From Azolla pinnata (Eukaryota; Streptophyta; Polypodiopsida; Salviniales; Salviniaceae): DNA of 48,582 bases. Shown here piece after piece: positions 23,701 through 33,795 of this stretch. Numbering within the stretch: position 1 is the first letter of the stretch; the number at the start of each line of letters is the position of its first letter. The notes beneath the pieces were generated by a model. That model saw nothing but the letters and a program-made list of their open reading frames with translations, was not told the DNA's origin and did no database searches. The stretch lies in contig JBBBWG010030599.1 in the NCBI GenBank assembly GCA_037176905.1, positions 1 to 48,582 of the forward strand. Reading direction: 5' to 3'. Both the position numbers and the translations under genes were made by a program.

Positions 23701-24719
23701 GACAAGCATGCTTCTTCAGTAGTTTCATGAGGAACTGGACTCTCTGCAGTTCCAATCAACATTGCAAGACCATTATGTTCCGGAGATTCCTGATGTGTTG
23801 ATATAGTGATTGCCATATTCAGTATACCACCAGTGGAGGACGGCGTTTGGTTCACACCAATAGGCCAAAACCCACCACAACAGGAGGTACCTTGTGATAA
23901 CAACACAATACCACGGTAGACCTCTTCATTAAGTGTAGTGGATGGGCTACCAATGTAGCCAGATGACAGAGAAACACCTGCAAATATAAGTTTTCTAATT
24001 CTGCTTATGGTCAACGAAACCTCACTTCCTCTTATCCACGCAATCTTTAGCTTGTGTTTGCTACTCCCAACATTTTGAAGGTGAAAGGCTTGAGATGGAA
24101 GAAGATGCAATGCTTTATGATTTGAACAGAATCTTGAACAAGAGGAAGAAGACCTGCAAGAGAAGGAAACAAAGGCTTGAAAGAGAGCATGGAGAGAATA
24201 GTGCCCAAGTTCAAACAACTCATAGAAAAACCTGAACTTTATCTGGAGAAAGAGAAAAAGGAGGCAAAATCTCCTGGTTCCTACGTGGATGGGGAAATGC
24301 CTCTGCCTAGCCCGACACATAGACGGCTATATATAATGCTACAAAACTGTTTGTTGGATGATAATCATAGGAGTAAACTGAGCGGACTGATTCTTCTTCC
24401 CCACACAGACCATATAAGAAAGATATGATATACCAAATGGGTTCCAAAAGCTTTTTGATAAAGCATATGCATGTAGGGATAATCTTCCTCTGATTGAGAA
24501 GGTTGTATGTATGTAGGCGAACCAACCGTCGATATGCTCTCTGTTGGGAGCTCAGCAGTGCTCTGTGGACGGCCTTGTTTTGGCTCTGGCAATTCCCCTA
24601 TCCGCTGATTCGTATAGAGATTGACAGACACAGAAGAATATGATTGGGACCAGAAAGGGCAAGCGAATAGCTACCTACCTGTGTTGCAGGGCTCTGGTAG
24701 ATGAAGGAAGCGGCAGCAT
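20722..24719 (-). CDS. NUMOD3-motif protein with organelle-type leader
   Basis: Nine exons join in frame on the minus strand: 24719-24679, 24153-23633, 23271-23213, 23092-22984, 22903-22851, 22752-22709, 22246-21946, 21847-21549 and 20920-20722 (1626 nt, 541 aa), all with GT-AG borders. The defining parts are two NUMOD3 (nuclease-associated modular domain 3) motifs, helix-type DNA-binding units first described in homing endonucleases. Motif 1, about residues 203-260, includes ISIANKGKSPWNKGKQHSEE; motif 2, about 341-363, includes GNLSTEHRLKISEAIKAKW. No GIY-YIG or HNH nuclease residues are visible, so it is probably not a nuclease. The N-terminus (MLPLPSSTRALQHRSSSSCS) is Ser/Arg-rich and lacks acids, as in chloroplast or mitochondrial transit peptides. 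The C-terminal third is basic and coiled (KLEKLKSMRAKRVALEEIKR). Plants are known to carry such nuclear NUMOD3 proteins of poorly known role. A function in organelle nucleic acid binding is inference. The short first exon is the least certain part. Confidence 0.85.
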
Positions 24720-24775
24720 TGGTAGGCAGAGACAGCAAACCTCGCAGGCCTTCTTCTACTACGTACACCGTCGTT

Positions 24776-24858
24776 TCCTCTTCTTCTTCTTTCTTCTTCT
24801 TCTTCTTCTTCTTCTTCTTCTTCTTCTTCTTTCTTCTTTCTTCTTCTTCTTCTTCTAG
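24776..24858 (+). repeat. (TTC)n polypyrimidine tract
   Basis: TTC repeats with TTTC interruptions, about 80 bp. On the strand of the NUMOD3 gene this is GAA and lies about 57 bp upstream of the chosen ATG, so it may be in the 5' UTR or core promoter. Such mirror-symmetric purine/pyrimidine DNA can form triplexes. Confidence 0.95.
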
Positions 24859-25392
24859 GTATGTATGTATGTATGTATATGTGCATGTATGTATGTGTGC
24901 ATGCATGTATGCATGTGTGTGTATGTGTATGTATGTAGGTGTGTCTCTTCCTTATGTATGTATGTGTGTGTGCATGTGTGCATGCATGTGTGTGCATGTG
25001 TGCATGCATGTGTGTGTATGTTTGTATGTGTGTATGTATGTGCGTATGTATGTATGTTTGTATGTGTGTATGTATGTATGTATGTATGCATGTGTATTTA
25101 TGTGTATGTATGTATGTGTGTGTTTTCTTCTTCTTCTTCTCTTCCTTCTCAATTTACATCCATGTATGTATGCATGTGCGTGCATGTATGCATGTGTGTG
25201 CATGTGTGTGTGCATGTATGTATGTGTGTGTATGTATGTATGTGTGCATGTATGTATGCTTGTATGCATGCATGTGTGCATGTGTGTGTGCATGCATGTG
25301 TATGTGTGTATGTATGTTTGTATGTATGTATGTATGTATGTGTGTCTGTGTGTATGTATGTATGTCTGTGTGTGTATGTGTGTACTCATAAG
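24859..25392 (+). repeat. TATG/TGTG/CATG alternating array
   Basis: Over 500 bp of near-perfect pyrimidine-purine alternation made of TATG, TGTG and CATG units, interrupted once by a TTC-rich patch at about 25122-25160. All frames through it are artefacts of the repeat. It adjoins the TTC tract upstream of the NUMOD3 gene. Confidence 0.95.
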
Positions 25393-25690
25393 TGAATAAT
25401 GCAAACACATTTGATAATAGTGTTTTACCTGTTTGCTTCATGGCAGCAAAAAGATGGGTTTTGACCCACCTTGCAAAATGTTGTGATTTTCCATCCGAAT
25501 CTCAAATGCATTGTTCGTGACATTCCGTTGTTACACAGGATGCTTGAAAAAGGGTTCTTTGAATTACGGTGTATGCACTCACTCACGGTGCATTTCCTTG
25601 GGGCATGGATATGTGGTTAGCTTTACAATTGATGGTGTAATAATATCTGATGTTGCTTTGGAAATCAGTTACCCTTTCCAAAGGACAAGG
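25393..25690. other. Intergenic DNA, nothing recognised
   Basis: Short stretch between the alternating array and a gypsy integrase relic. No gene or repeat seen. Confidence 0.45.
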
Positions 25691-26890
25691 TATTGAAGTT
25701 AGTGACGGAAGGGACGAGAGTCAAGAATTCAATCAACCTCATTATTAGTCTCTGCTCGAGAGTTCGATTGGTGGTGGGCAAGAAAGGTACCAACCCGAGA
25801 GACATGAAATACATTATGAATACGGAAGACATAAAATACATGATGATTACGGAAGTGAGATTATAGCTTGAAGCGGACACCAAATAGAACCAATTTTCCC
25901 GATGATTTTGAAAGGGCCTAACTTCTTATAATCAAGCTTCATATAGGAACAATTGGTAACAATATTGCGATGGAGAAGCCAAGCATTGTCACTTACCTCG
26001 AACCATGGGGCATCTAAGCGCAGATGGTCATCTTGCACCTTGAAGCATTCTCCAACGATGGTGAGTTCCAAAGAAAGGTCATGATATATATCCTCAAAGA
26101 GATTTGCTTAGTCCTTTGTCGAACGATTGACAGAGTCAAAGGAAAGAGAAATGTTGAAAGGTGGGTTGAGACCGTAGTTTGTGAATTAAAATGGTGTAAC
26201 TCTCGTATACGCATATAGAGAGTTGTTGTAGGCGAACTCGGCAAGTGGAGGAAGGTCAACCTACTTGTCTTGTTAGTAGCTAAGCGAGCACCGTAAGTAT
26301 TGTTCCAATATTTGGTTAACTCGTTCCGTTTGTTCATCGGTTTACGGATTATAGGTTGAAGACAAATTCACAATACAACCAAAGGTTTATAGGAGGCCTT
26401 GTTAGAAATTTGAAACAATTTGTCATCCTCGATAAAAAAATGATATCGTCAGGGAGTCCATATAATAGTCAGTAATGTTTTTAAAAAACAAATCGGTTGT
26501 TTCCTCTCCAGAAATGGTTTTGGCACAAGAAACAAAATGGGTCATTTGGTGAAGTGATCGACTATGACGAACACCTTGGCCAAGATCCGGATCAAAAGAG
26601 TTGTTACGTTAGTACAACCGGTTCTTCTACGGATACGACAATCACAATCCAATCTCGACTTGAACTCGGCAACTTTGGTGTTTGTACTCACTTCGGGCAA
26701 AACGATCATGTTCGTGTCCACTCCGAGTAGAACCAACCCCCTTCATGCTCGTGTCCAACTCAGTTAAATCGTACTTCAGGTAGACTGCAGGGTAGTTGTG
26801 CTTAACGATCGTAACTACTTCAGGTAGTTGGTCCGGCGCATCACATTCTCGGGATGAAGATGACACGGAATCGTAAGTCACGACAGTTAA
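25690..26890 (-). mobile_element. Ty3/gypsy integrase relic
   Basis: Read on the minus strand, gypsy integrase landmarks appear in order with frame breaks between: the start of the core domain, VIVDHFTK (about 26560-26540); TDEQTERVNQILEQY-like sequence (about 26335-26285); an AEFAYNNS-type stretch disrupted by frame shifts (about 26250-26230); and the C-terminal AWLLHRNIV and KLDYKKLGPFKIIGKIG (about 25985-25890). No RT or LTR was found adjacent, so this is a truncated 3' part of pol. Confidence 0.85.
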
Positions 26891-27500
26891 TGCCCGTCTC
26901 AGTCTGATTTACATCCGACGAATTCTTGAGCGATTTAGTTATGCACTACAAGGCAGTCGGATCAGAAAGCTCCGAGGGGCGATTTGTGCCTTTCCTCAGA
27001 TCGACGGCGTCGCCGTGGAGATACAGATTTGTGTCATCTTACATAGTCCATGTCCGAAAGCTCCTTGTTGGATATTGGCAAGCCACAAGCCCCCCGAAAG
27101 CCCAGCAACCTCTGTCTGAGCGAGCTTCTTCTAAGGGAAGGCAGTGTAAAAGCGGGCAAGATTACGGCAGGCTGTTATCAGTATCGGAATAACTTGCGAT
27201 GCGTGTCCTTAATCGCGAAAGTCACAAGAAACCGCTCGGAACCCATCTCGCTGGGGCAAGCCAACTAAAACGCAAACAGCTGTTTTCCGGATTCTTGCTC
27301 GCCCGGTTTTCTGCAGACTATATATATATATATATATATAAACACATCGAACGCATACTCTCGCCAGAAATGGAAACCGATCGATCGGCTACGCACGCCC
27401 GTATGCAATGCATGTATCTAGATACGTACGTGCGTATGTACGCGCGTCCGTATGTACGTACGTCCGTATGTTATGTATGTATGATACACCGTATGTGGCT
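26890..27500. other. Intergenic DNA upstream of RPS16
   Basis: No gene is supported. It includes a TA tract at about 27320-27340 and a stretch of ACGT-rich sequence (TACGTACGTGCGTATGTACG and similar, about 27420-27475). Confidence 0.5.
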
Positions 27501-27523
27501 TGGGGTGAGGGCCTAATGGGCGC

Positions 27524-27684
27524 GGCCCAATGTGAAAGCGGACAAAAGACACTGAACTCATTCTAGGGTTTAATGTTCTTCTTCTTCTTCTTCTTCTTCT
27601 TCTTCTTCGTCTTCTTCTTCTTCCTTCTTCCTTCTTCTTCTTCCTTCGTTCTTCTTCTGCAACTCTGAAGCTTTTCTAGGGTTT
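27524..27684 (+). promoter_or_regulatory. RPS16 promoter elements: site II and two telo-boxes
   Basis: GCGGCCCAATG (about 27521-27531) contains GGCCCA, the site II element of plant ribosomal-protein promoters. TAGGGTTT occurs at 27564-27571 and again at 27677-27684; this is the telo-box (AAACCCTA on the other strand). Site II plus telo-box is the known signature of plant translation-apparatus genes. A long TTC tract lies between the two telo-boxes. The transcription start probably falls near 27560-27600, but this is not directly visible. Confidence 0.7.
27571..27657 (+). repeat. (TTC)n tract in the RPS16 leader
   Basis: TTC repeats with a few TTCC and TTCG interruptions, on the sense strand, ending about 69 bp before the RPS16 start codon. 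Plant ribosomal-protein transcripts often have pyrimidine-rich leaders, but a microsatellite this long is unusual. Confidence 0.93.
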
Positions 27685-27725
27685 GCAGCAGCGAGCGCGC
27701 GCGCGAGCGAGCGAGCTTCGTAGCT

Positions 27726-28160
27726 ATGGCGACTGCCTCCGAGTCCGTCCAGTGCTTCGGCCGCAAGAAGACCGCCGTCGCCGTGGCCCACTGCAAGCGC
27801 GGCCGCGGCCTGATCAAGATCAACGGCTGCCCCATCGAGCTCGTGGAGCCCGAGATCCTCCGCTACAAGGCCTACGAGCCCGTCCTCCTCCTCGGCCGCC
27901 ATCGCTTCGCCGGCGTCGACATCCGCATCCGCGTCCGCGGCGGCGGCCACACCTCCCAGATCTACGCCATCCGCCAGGCCATCGCCAAGGCCCTCGTCGC
28001 CTTCTACCAGAAGTACGTGGACGAGGTGTCGAAGAAGGAGATCCGCGACATCCTTGTCAGGTACGATCGGACGCTCCTCGTCGCTGATCCCCGCCGCTGT
28101 GAGCCCAAGAAGTTTGGTGGTCGGGGCGCCCGCGCGCGTTTCCAGAAGTCCTACCGTTGA
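27726..28160 (+). CDS. RPS16: 40S ribosomal protein S16 (uS9)
   Basis: A single coding exon of 144 codons encodes the cytosolic small-subunit protein uS9/RPS16. Its C-terminal tail reaches the P-site tRNA in the decoding centre. Family features are continuous: [19 protein letters not shown] near the N-terminus, [20 protein letters not shown] in the middle, and the basic tail [15 protein letters not shown] ending in the invariant Arg. Length agrees with plant homologues (about 146 aa). The ATG at 27726 is the first in the frame and follows an appropriate leader. Site II and telo-box elements lie upstream. Coding GC is much higher than in the flanks, with most third positions G or C. No break or missing segment is seen, so it looks functional and not like a processed pseudogene: there is no A-tail, and the promoter motifs are present. 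Confidence 0.98.
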   Translation: MATASESVQCFGRKKTAVAVAHCKRGRGLIKINGCPIELVEPEILRYKAYEPVLLLGRHRFAGVDIRIRVRGGGHTSQIYAIRQAIAKALVAFYQKYVDEVSKKEIRDILVRYDRTLLVADPRRCEPKKFGGRGARARFQKSYR

Positions 28161-30160
28161 AGCAAGCAAAGGAAGGAGTGGTGGGTGGGTGGGGGAGGGG
28201 AAGGCATGTACGGCCTGCCGACGAGAGATTATCTCGGAGATTGGCCGAGAAAAACGATTTTGTTCCGAGCTCCTTTTGTGCTGCTTTGTTTCCATGCTCT
28301 TATTATTTGCCATCGAACCATAGTTAATCATGTTTTCCAGCGTTTCTCTTCTTGCTGTGTCGATTGTCAAGAGAATGTTCTGAATACTTAGAATTTGGAT
28401 GGTTTTAAGTGCGCTTCTCCCGTCTGAAGGTGCATGATTTCTGGGGCAATCTTGTTTACTTCCTGAGTGGCTTTACGCCGTGAGATGTTATGCAGGCGAT
28501 TCTTGGTGTTGTACCGTGAATCTCGAACCTAGTAGGTGTTATGCTATTCCTTAAATTTTCTGCAATTGCTTCAAATTTGGGTTTGGCAACAACGCATTTT
28601 GAACTTGGTACTAAATTTGTGTTTCGTTTTGCCATATTAAAATCGATTTTGGTTCGTTCAGTACAGGTTCTCTCTCTCTCTCTCTCTGCAAGTGTGTTTG
28701 TAGACCTGAAAAGGATGCTAATTTTTTCTGCAAGTGGTTTTCTTATGCTCCATGTCCATTCTCTCGACAGGGTAGTCATTTCTTTTATTCCATTTCCTCA
28801 GTGTAATCTTATCGACCGATTGATATCTCAGTCTCTGATAATATGCATGTTTCATGTCTAGTTTTTGATCTAGTTTCACTTTGAATGTAGAGGGTGTTAG
28901 CTACTTTCTAATCGGTGATTAATAAGAAACTGAGCAAAGAGCTGCGATGATGAAGTCTCACGCCAAATGTGCAGGCTTTTCACATATGGTAGGTCATCAA
29001 AGCTTCAAGTTATGGTCTGGGTGTCATCATCTAAATTGTCCGACAAAAATAGGCATATCAGTCTGCCCTACATGTGGTCTAGATAGAGGCTCAAAATTAG
29101 TGGTATAGACAGATGGTTTAGGTATGTATGTGTTTTTGACATATGAAGAGTTATTGTTGCAGGGATTACCAGTAAGAGATCACAAATGTTGTCGAAGGCT
29201 CTTTCGATATGTAGTTGGTAACTAGGTTGTGTACTATGGTGCCACCCAAGTTGGCAGCTGAAAGCTTTGTTCTGAGAGTCATAGAGATCTGCGTGATTCA
29301 ATGAATCGAAATAGTTCTCTAGTACACTCTTGTTCATGTTAATCTCTGGAAGTGAATTTTTTGCCCTCAACCAGCTCAACAGAGACATTGTAGATCAACT
29401 GTGAATGCCAATGAGCATCCGGTTTCTTCTAAACAGTGTGATATAAGCACTGCACCTTCAGTGGTCGAATCAAATATCTCAAAGTTTCTGTGTCATTGAT
29501 CTACTTATTGTGCTCGCTTTTGTGACTTGAATACACTATTGGGCAAACAGATTTAGCACAATGTGCAACAACCTGCTCTTACCATTGCATCTAGATTTTG
29601 CCTTCGGTCCCCACCAATAGCGTCCAATACCTGAAATGATTTTAAGTTCGGAATCCATGGACCTTACTCTCGATGCTTGGGTCTTAATTCAGCCCATTGG
29701 GCTAATTCTGCACCATTTGGATCTTGTTCTCTACCTGGGACTCATCAGATTGGTATAGGTTCTATTGACCTTGTTTCAAAACCCATCCACCATCCAACTA
29801 GTTTTCGACAAATCATGAACAAAGACCTTGTTTCAAAACCCAACCATCTAACTAGTTGTGAAAACCATTAAGAAAAGCGTATGCCTGTAAGGGATTATTA
29901 TACTTCAGCGATCGAAAGGAGCTTTGTTCTCGTACAATTTTACATGCATATTCTCCTCGTACAATTTTACATGCATATGCAACTCCGCATGAATGCAGAG
30001 ATGATTAATTTGATACTCCATCAAATTAACAAGTGTGATTAGTATGTAATGAATGAAGGGGTACTAGGTGGAAAATTTTGAGCTGCACGCAAATATTTAG
30101 TAACACAATTCGATTAGCACCTGTTGAAGTTCCAAACCTCACAGCACTTTCTTGTTACAC
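28161..30160. other. RPS16 3' flank and intergenic DNA
   Basis: The first 200-300 bp are probably the RPS16 3' UTR. A CT run lies at about 28669-28687. Small direct repeats occur: GACCTTGTTTCAAAACCCA with CATC/CTAACTAGTT (about 29768 and 29823), and CTCGTACAATTTTACATGCAT (29927 and 29956). No other gene is supported. Confidence 0.5.
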
Positions 30161-30455
30161 TTCAGAATCAATGGCAAATCAATCAATGGTGAGCTTGTAA
30201 TAAGTTCAGAAAGAAACCAATTCCTTCCAAACAATGCATGATACGAAATTGCTCAGCTAGTTCAGATTAATGCCAAAAACATCAATGGCGAGGTTGTAAT
30301 AAGCTCAGGAAAAATAACATTTCCTTCCAACTTATGCATGACATTAAACTACACATCTACTTCATAATCAATGCCAAACTCATCAACGGTGAGTTTTCAG
30401 GAAAAAGAAAAAACATTTCCTTCCCAACTAATGCATGATATGAAACTGCTCATCA
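30161..30455 (+). repeat. Three-copy 100-bp tandem repeat
   Basis: Units starting TTCAGAATCAATGGCAAA (30161), TTCAGATTAATGCCAAAA (30261) and TTCATAATCAATGCCAAA (30361) are exactly 100 bp apart and share GTGAGNTTNTAATAAGNTCAG and TTCCTTCCAANNNATGCATG. The third copy is slightly shortened. It lies downstream of the minus-strand zinc finger gene. Confidence 0.9.
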
Positions 30456-30797
30456 CGAGCAGAATGGATGATGCCCCTAATACATTTTCAGGAGATTTAG
30501 AGTGAAAAGAGTTATTTACAAAGATTTAACACTTACACGTAAAGAAATGAGGCACTTACTGATTGCAAAAAACATTTCCGTTGATAAAATTTCCCACCGT
30601 TTCTACACACGAGGAAGCTGTTTCACATACACACTACAGACACTCTGCATGTTCAACAAACATATACAAACTAAGCTACAATATATACATACGTATCTAT
30701 TTGCTCTTAAAGATTCTTTAATCCGTGTAGAGATTCAAATGGTCACTTGGACAGTGTTTTGCTTCTCTCCTTCCTTTTCATCTTTGTCATTCGTTCT

Positions 30798-31699
30798 TCA
30801 GCCTTGGATGGGTATGGTGGTGATGGTGTGGCTCGTGCGAGCAGGAGCCTCTTCTCCAAACTTCATGCGATAGAGGCTCTCAAACGCGGGGCGAAGCTCA
30901 GGCATGAGTTGAGCATCCAGATACGCATCACACTTGAAGCACCATGCAGACAAATCCCTGCAAAAGAGCCACGATAGGCGTCAAACGGCAAGACAAACGG
31001 AATCGCCAGGTTCAAATTATTCTGTTCGAACAAGCAGAAAAGGACGGAAGAGGCCGGGATCTGTCTGTCGTCTCACCTGAAACTCATCGCCACGGGATGG
31101 TCCAAGGCTTGGGCATGCTCCAACATATGCTGATTGATGTAACGGCCGCAAAGGGTGTCCTGACAACTCAAGCAGGCCCAATTCTCCGACAGATCGGAGC
31201 ATCTAGCAAGCAGCGATGAACAGCAAACGGCAAGGAAAAAAAGCGGCGTGGGGGGGATTTCAGCAATCTGGCATGGGGATTGCAGCAATCTGGGCTGGGG
31301 ATTTCAGCAAAGCATGCCAGAGAGCGTGGCAAAGAAGAGACCAGATGCGGCACAAAAACACAGGCAGGGATGCAAAAACACAGATTCCCGCAAGACAAGA
31401 CGGGAGATCCAAACCAGCACGTTCCGTTCCGAGTTCCGTTCCGTTCCGAGTTCCGTTCCGAGTTCCGTTCCGTTCCGTTCCGTTCCGAGCATAAACGAAG
31501 CAAAAGAAAAGGAGGAATCGAGGAGGAAATGGAACCTGGAGCAGGGAGAATCGAGGGGAGGAAGAGCCGGGGAGGAGAGGCGAAGGAGGTGAGGGCAGGA
31601 GGTGAGGGGGTAGATCCAGCCTGCGGCGTCGCCGCCATCGCCGCCTGCGCTGCTGCTGCTGCTCCCTGCGCCCGAAGACGATGCTGCTGCTGCCGCCAT
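30798..31699 (-). CDS. Small stand-alone UBP-type zinc finger protein
   Basis: Three exons, 31699-31536, 31202-31077 and 30957-30798, join in phase (450 nt, 149 aa) with GT-AG borders. After a Gly/Ser/Ala-rich N-terminus (residues 1-30), nearly the whole protein is one ZnF-UBP domain. All twelve expected zinc ligands are visible: C35, H37, C53, C56, C65, C68, C73, H80, H84, H90, C103 and C106, with the core ENWACLSCQDTLCGRY and the DLSAWCFKCDAYL strand. In HDAC6, USP5 and BRAP2 this fold binds the free C-terminal Gly-Gly of ubiquitin. No deacetylase, protease or RING domain accompanies it, so a ubiquitin-binding adaptor role is likely but inferred. An in-frame upstream extension to 31855 exists, but it falls in simple-repeat leader DNA, so the ATG at 31699 (before AAAAASSSGAG) was chosen. 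Confidence 0.9.
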
Positions 31700-31759
31700 G
31701 TCGCGCTTCTCCTCTGTTTTCTCTGTTCTTCTTGTTTCCTCTGTTTTTTCTTCTCTTGT

Positions 31760-32995
31760 TTTCTGTTTCTTGTTGTTGTTTGTGGTTTGTGTGTATATAT
31801 ACAATTTGGCACTTCTAAATGGCACTGGAAAACTGCTGGAATCAATCAAGTTCAATAGGCATTGAACTGCATGTGTTTGGAGTGCATGTTGAAATCCTCT
31901 GTTACATTGTTGTTTGTTTGTTGGTTTGTTTGTTTGTTGTTGTTTGTTGTTTGTGTGTGTGTGTATATATATACACGTCGTTGGTTAGTTATGGAGACAA
32001 TTAGCCACATTTGGCTGTTCCAAATGGCAGTGAAAACTGTTGGAATCAGTCGGGCGTCGAAATTGCATGTGTTTGGAATGCATGTTGAGATCCTCTGTTA
32101 CATTGTTGTTGTTGTTTGTCTGATTGTTGTTGATTGTTGTTTGTGTGTATATATACACGTCATTGGCTAGTTATGGAGACGATCAGCCACATTTGGCAGT
32201 CCTAAATGGCAGCGAAATTGCTGGAATCAATTAGGCATTGAACTGCATGTGTTTGGAGTGCATGTCGAAATCCTCTGTTACATTGTTGTTGTTGTTTGTG
32301 TTTATATATACCGTCATGGTTAGTTATGGAGACAATTAGTCACATTTGGCAGCTCTAATGACATTGAAACTGCTGGAATCAATTAAACATTGAAACTGCA
32401 TGTCTTTGGAGTGCATGTTGAAATCCCATGTCACATTGTTGTTGTTGTTTGTGGTTTGTGTGTATATATACAAGTCATTGGTTAATTATGGAGACAATTA
32501 GCCACATTTGGCAGCTCCAATGGCATTGAAACTGTTGGAGAGCCAGGAATCAGTCAGAGTCAGGCATTTGGAACTGCATATGTTTGGAGTGCATGTTGAA
32601 ATCCTCTGTTACATTGTTGTTTGTTGTTTGCTTCTTGTTGTTGTTTGTTGTTTCTTGTTTGTGTGTATATGTATGAGTCATGGTTAGTTATGGAGACAAT
32701 TAGCCACATTTGGCAGCTCCAATGGCACTGAAATTGCTGGAGAGCTAGGAATCAGTCAGGCATTGAAACTGCATGTGTTTGGAGTGCATCTTGAAATCCT
32801 TTGTTACATTGTTGTTTGTTGTTGTTTATTGTTTGTGTGTGTATATACAAGTCATTGTTAGTTATGGAGACAATTAGCCACATTTGGCAGTTCTAAATGG
32901 CATTTGAAACTGCTGGAGAGCCAGGAATCAGTCATGCATTGAAACTGCATGCGTTTGGAGTGCATATTGAGATCCTCTGTTGCATTGTACTGTTT
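31760..32995. repeat. Variable-length tandem repeat upstream of the zinc finger gene
   Basis: Units contain GTTATGGAGACAATTAGCCA, CATTTGGCAGCTCCAAATGGCA, a CTGCTGGAATCA box, AACTGCATGTGTTTGGAGTG, AATCCTCTGTTACATTGTTG, a TTG microsatellite and TGTGTGTATATATACA. The GTTATGGAGAC box recurs at about 31988, 32170, 32323, 32483, 32684 and 32861, so periods run from about 153 to 201 bp. Much of the variation is in the TTG run and in optional AGAGCCAGGAATCAGTC inserts. Partial units flank both ends; the one near 31766 lies within 70 bp of the zinc finger start codon. Confidence 0.93.
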
Positions 32996-33795
32996 TCCTT
33001 CCATGAATCGCCGCCTTCTCTTGTCTTCTCTCTACCCGAACGAAAGATGCCTTGATCGAAAGATGCATGCTGTCGGTGATGGCAGAAAGTACCTGCATTT
33101 TTTATGATTTGTCTCTCCTACTGTCTGTCGTTTAGTTGTTCTCTCCTGTCGTCTATCGCTCAGTTGTTCTCTCCTGTCGTCTGTCGTGAGTCGTGAGTTT
33201 ATATCCTTAGTTGTTCTCTTTTGTTGTATGTCGTAGCAGATCCCCAGTTGTTCTCTCCGGTTGTTTGTTGTCAGTAGACCTTCATTCAAGTTCTGTAACC
33301 ATCATGAGACCCATTGTTTTCATCCATCCATCAATCAATCCTCAAACCATTTATCATTCAAGTAAAACGAGTTTTCTTCGAGTGTGTTCGAGGTTGACAA
33401 TGTGATAATAGTAGACCAAGGTTGGAACTCGATATGCTCTATGTTATATGTGTTTGTTCGACTGGCTTGACCATATGCATCGGCAATTTCCTTGCCCAAA
33501 AGAATTCATTCATCATCGAACAACCAATCTAGAGTGTGTGCTACATGTCTCCGGAGCTCACTCAAGAAGAGGGAAGATTATTCGCTCAGAAAAGCATAGA
33601 TGAACATGCCACCATGAAGATGAGAAGATGAAGAAGATAAGAGAGACACATGATTAAGAATGTTGAGCAACAACTACAATGTTAAACTTACAGAAGTCCA
33701 TTCTTTCCTTTTCCCTGTGGACTTCTTCTCATGATGAGAGAGAGAAAGAAAGAGTTTCGCCTGTATCTTGTATCTGAGTTGTACTACCTGACTCC
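32996..33795. other. Intergenic DNA with a short tandem motif
   Basis: At about 33109-33265 the motif GTTGTTCTCTCCTGTCGTCTGTCG recurs four or five times in diverged form at about 30-45 bp spacing. Otherwise nothing is recognised. Confidence 0.55.

Noticed and set aside
24859..25399. Long Cys/Met/Tyr/Val-rich and His/Thr-rich open frames on both strands
   Set aside because: They are translations of the TATG/TGTG/CATG array; open frames occur in all six frames because the repeat lacks stops.
27570..28370. 266-codon minus-strand frame opposite RPS16
   Set aside because: An antisense shadow of the GC-rich RPS16 exon; the plus-strand product is unmistakable.
31280..31858. 192-codon plus-strand frame at the zinc finger gene
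   Set aside because: Overlaps the first exon and intron of the minus-strand gene, and its content (FRSEFRSEFRS) comes from GAGTTCCGTTCC repeats in the intron.
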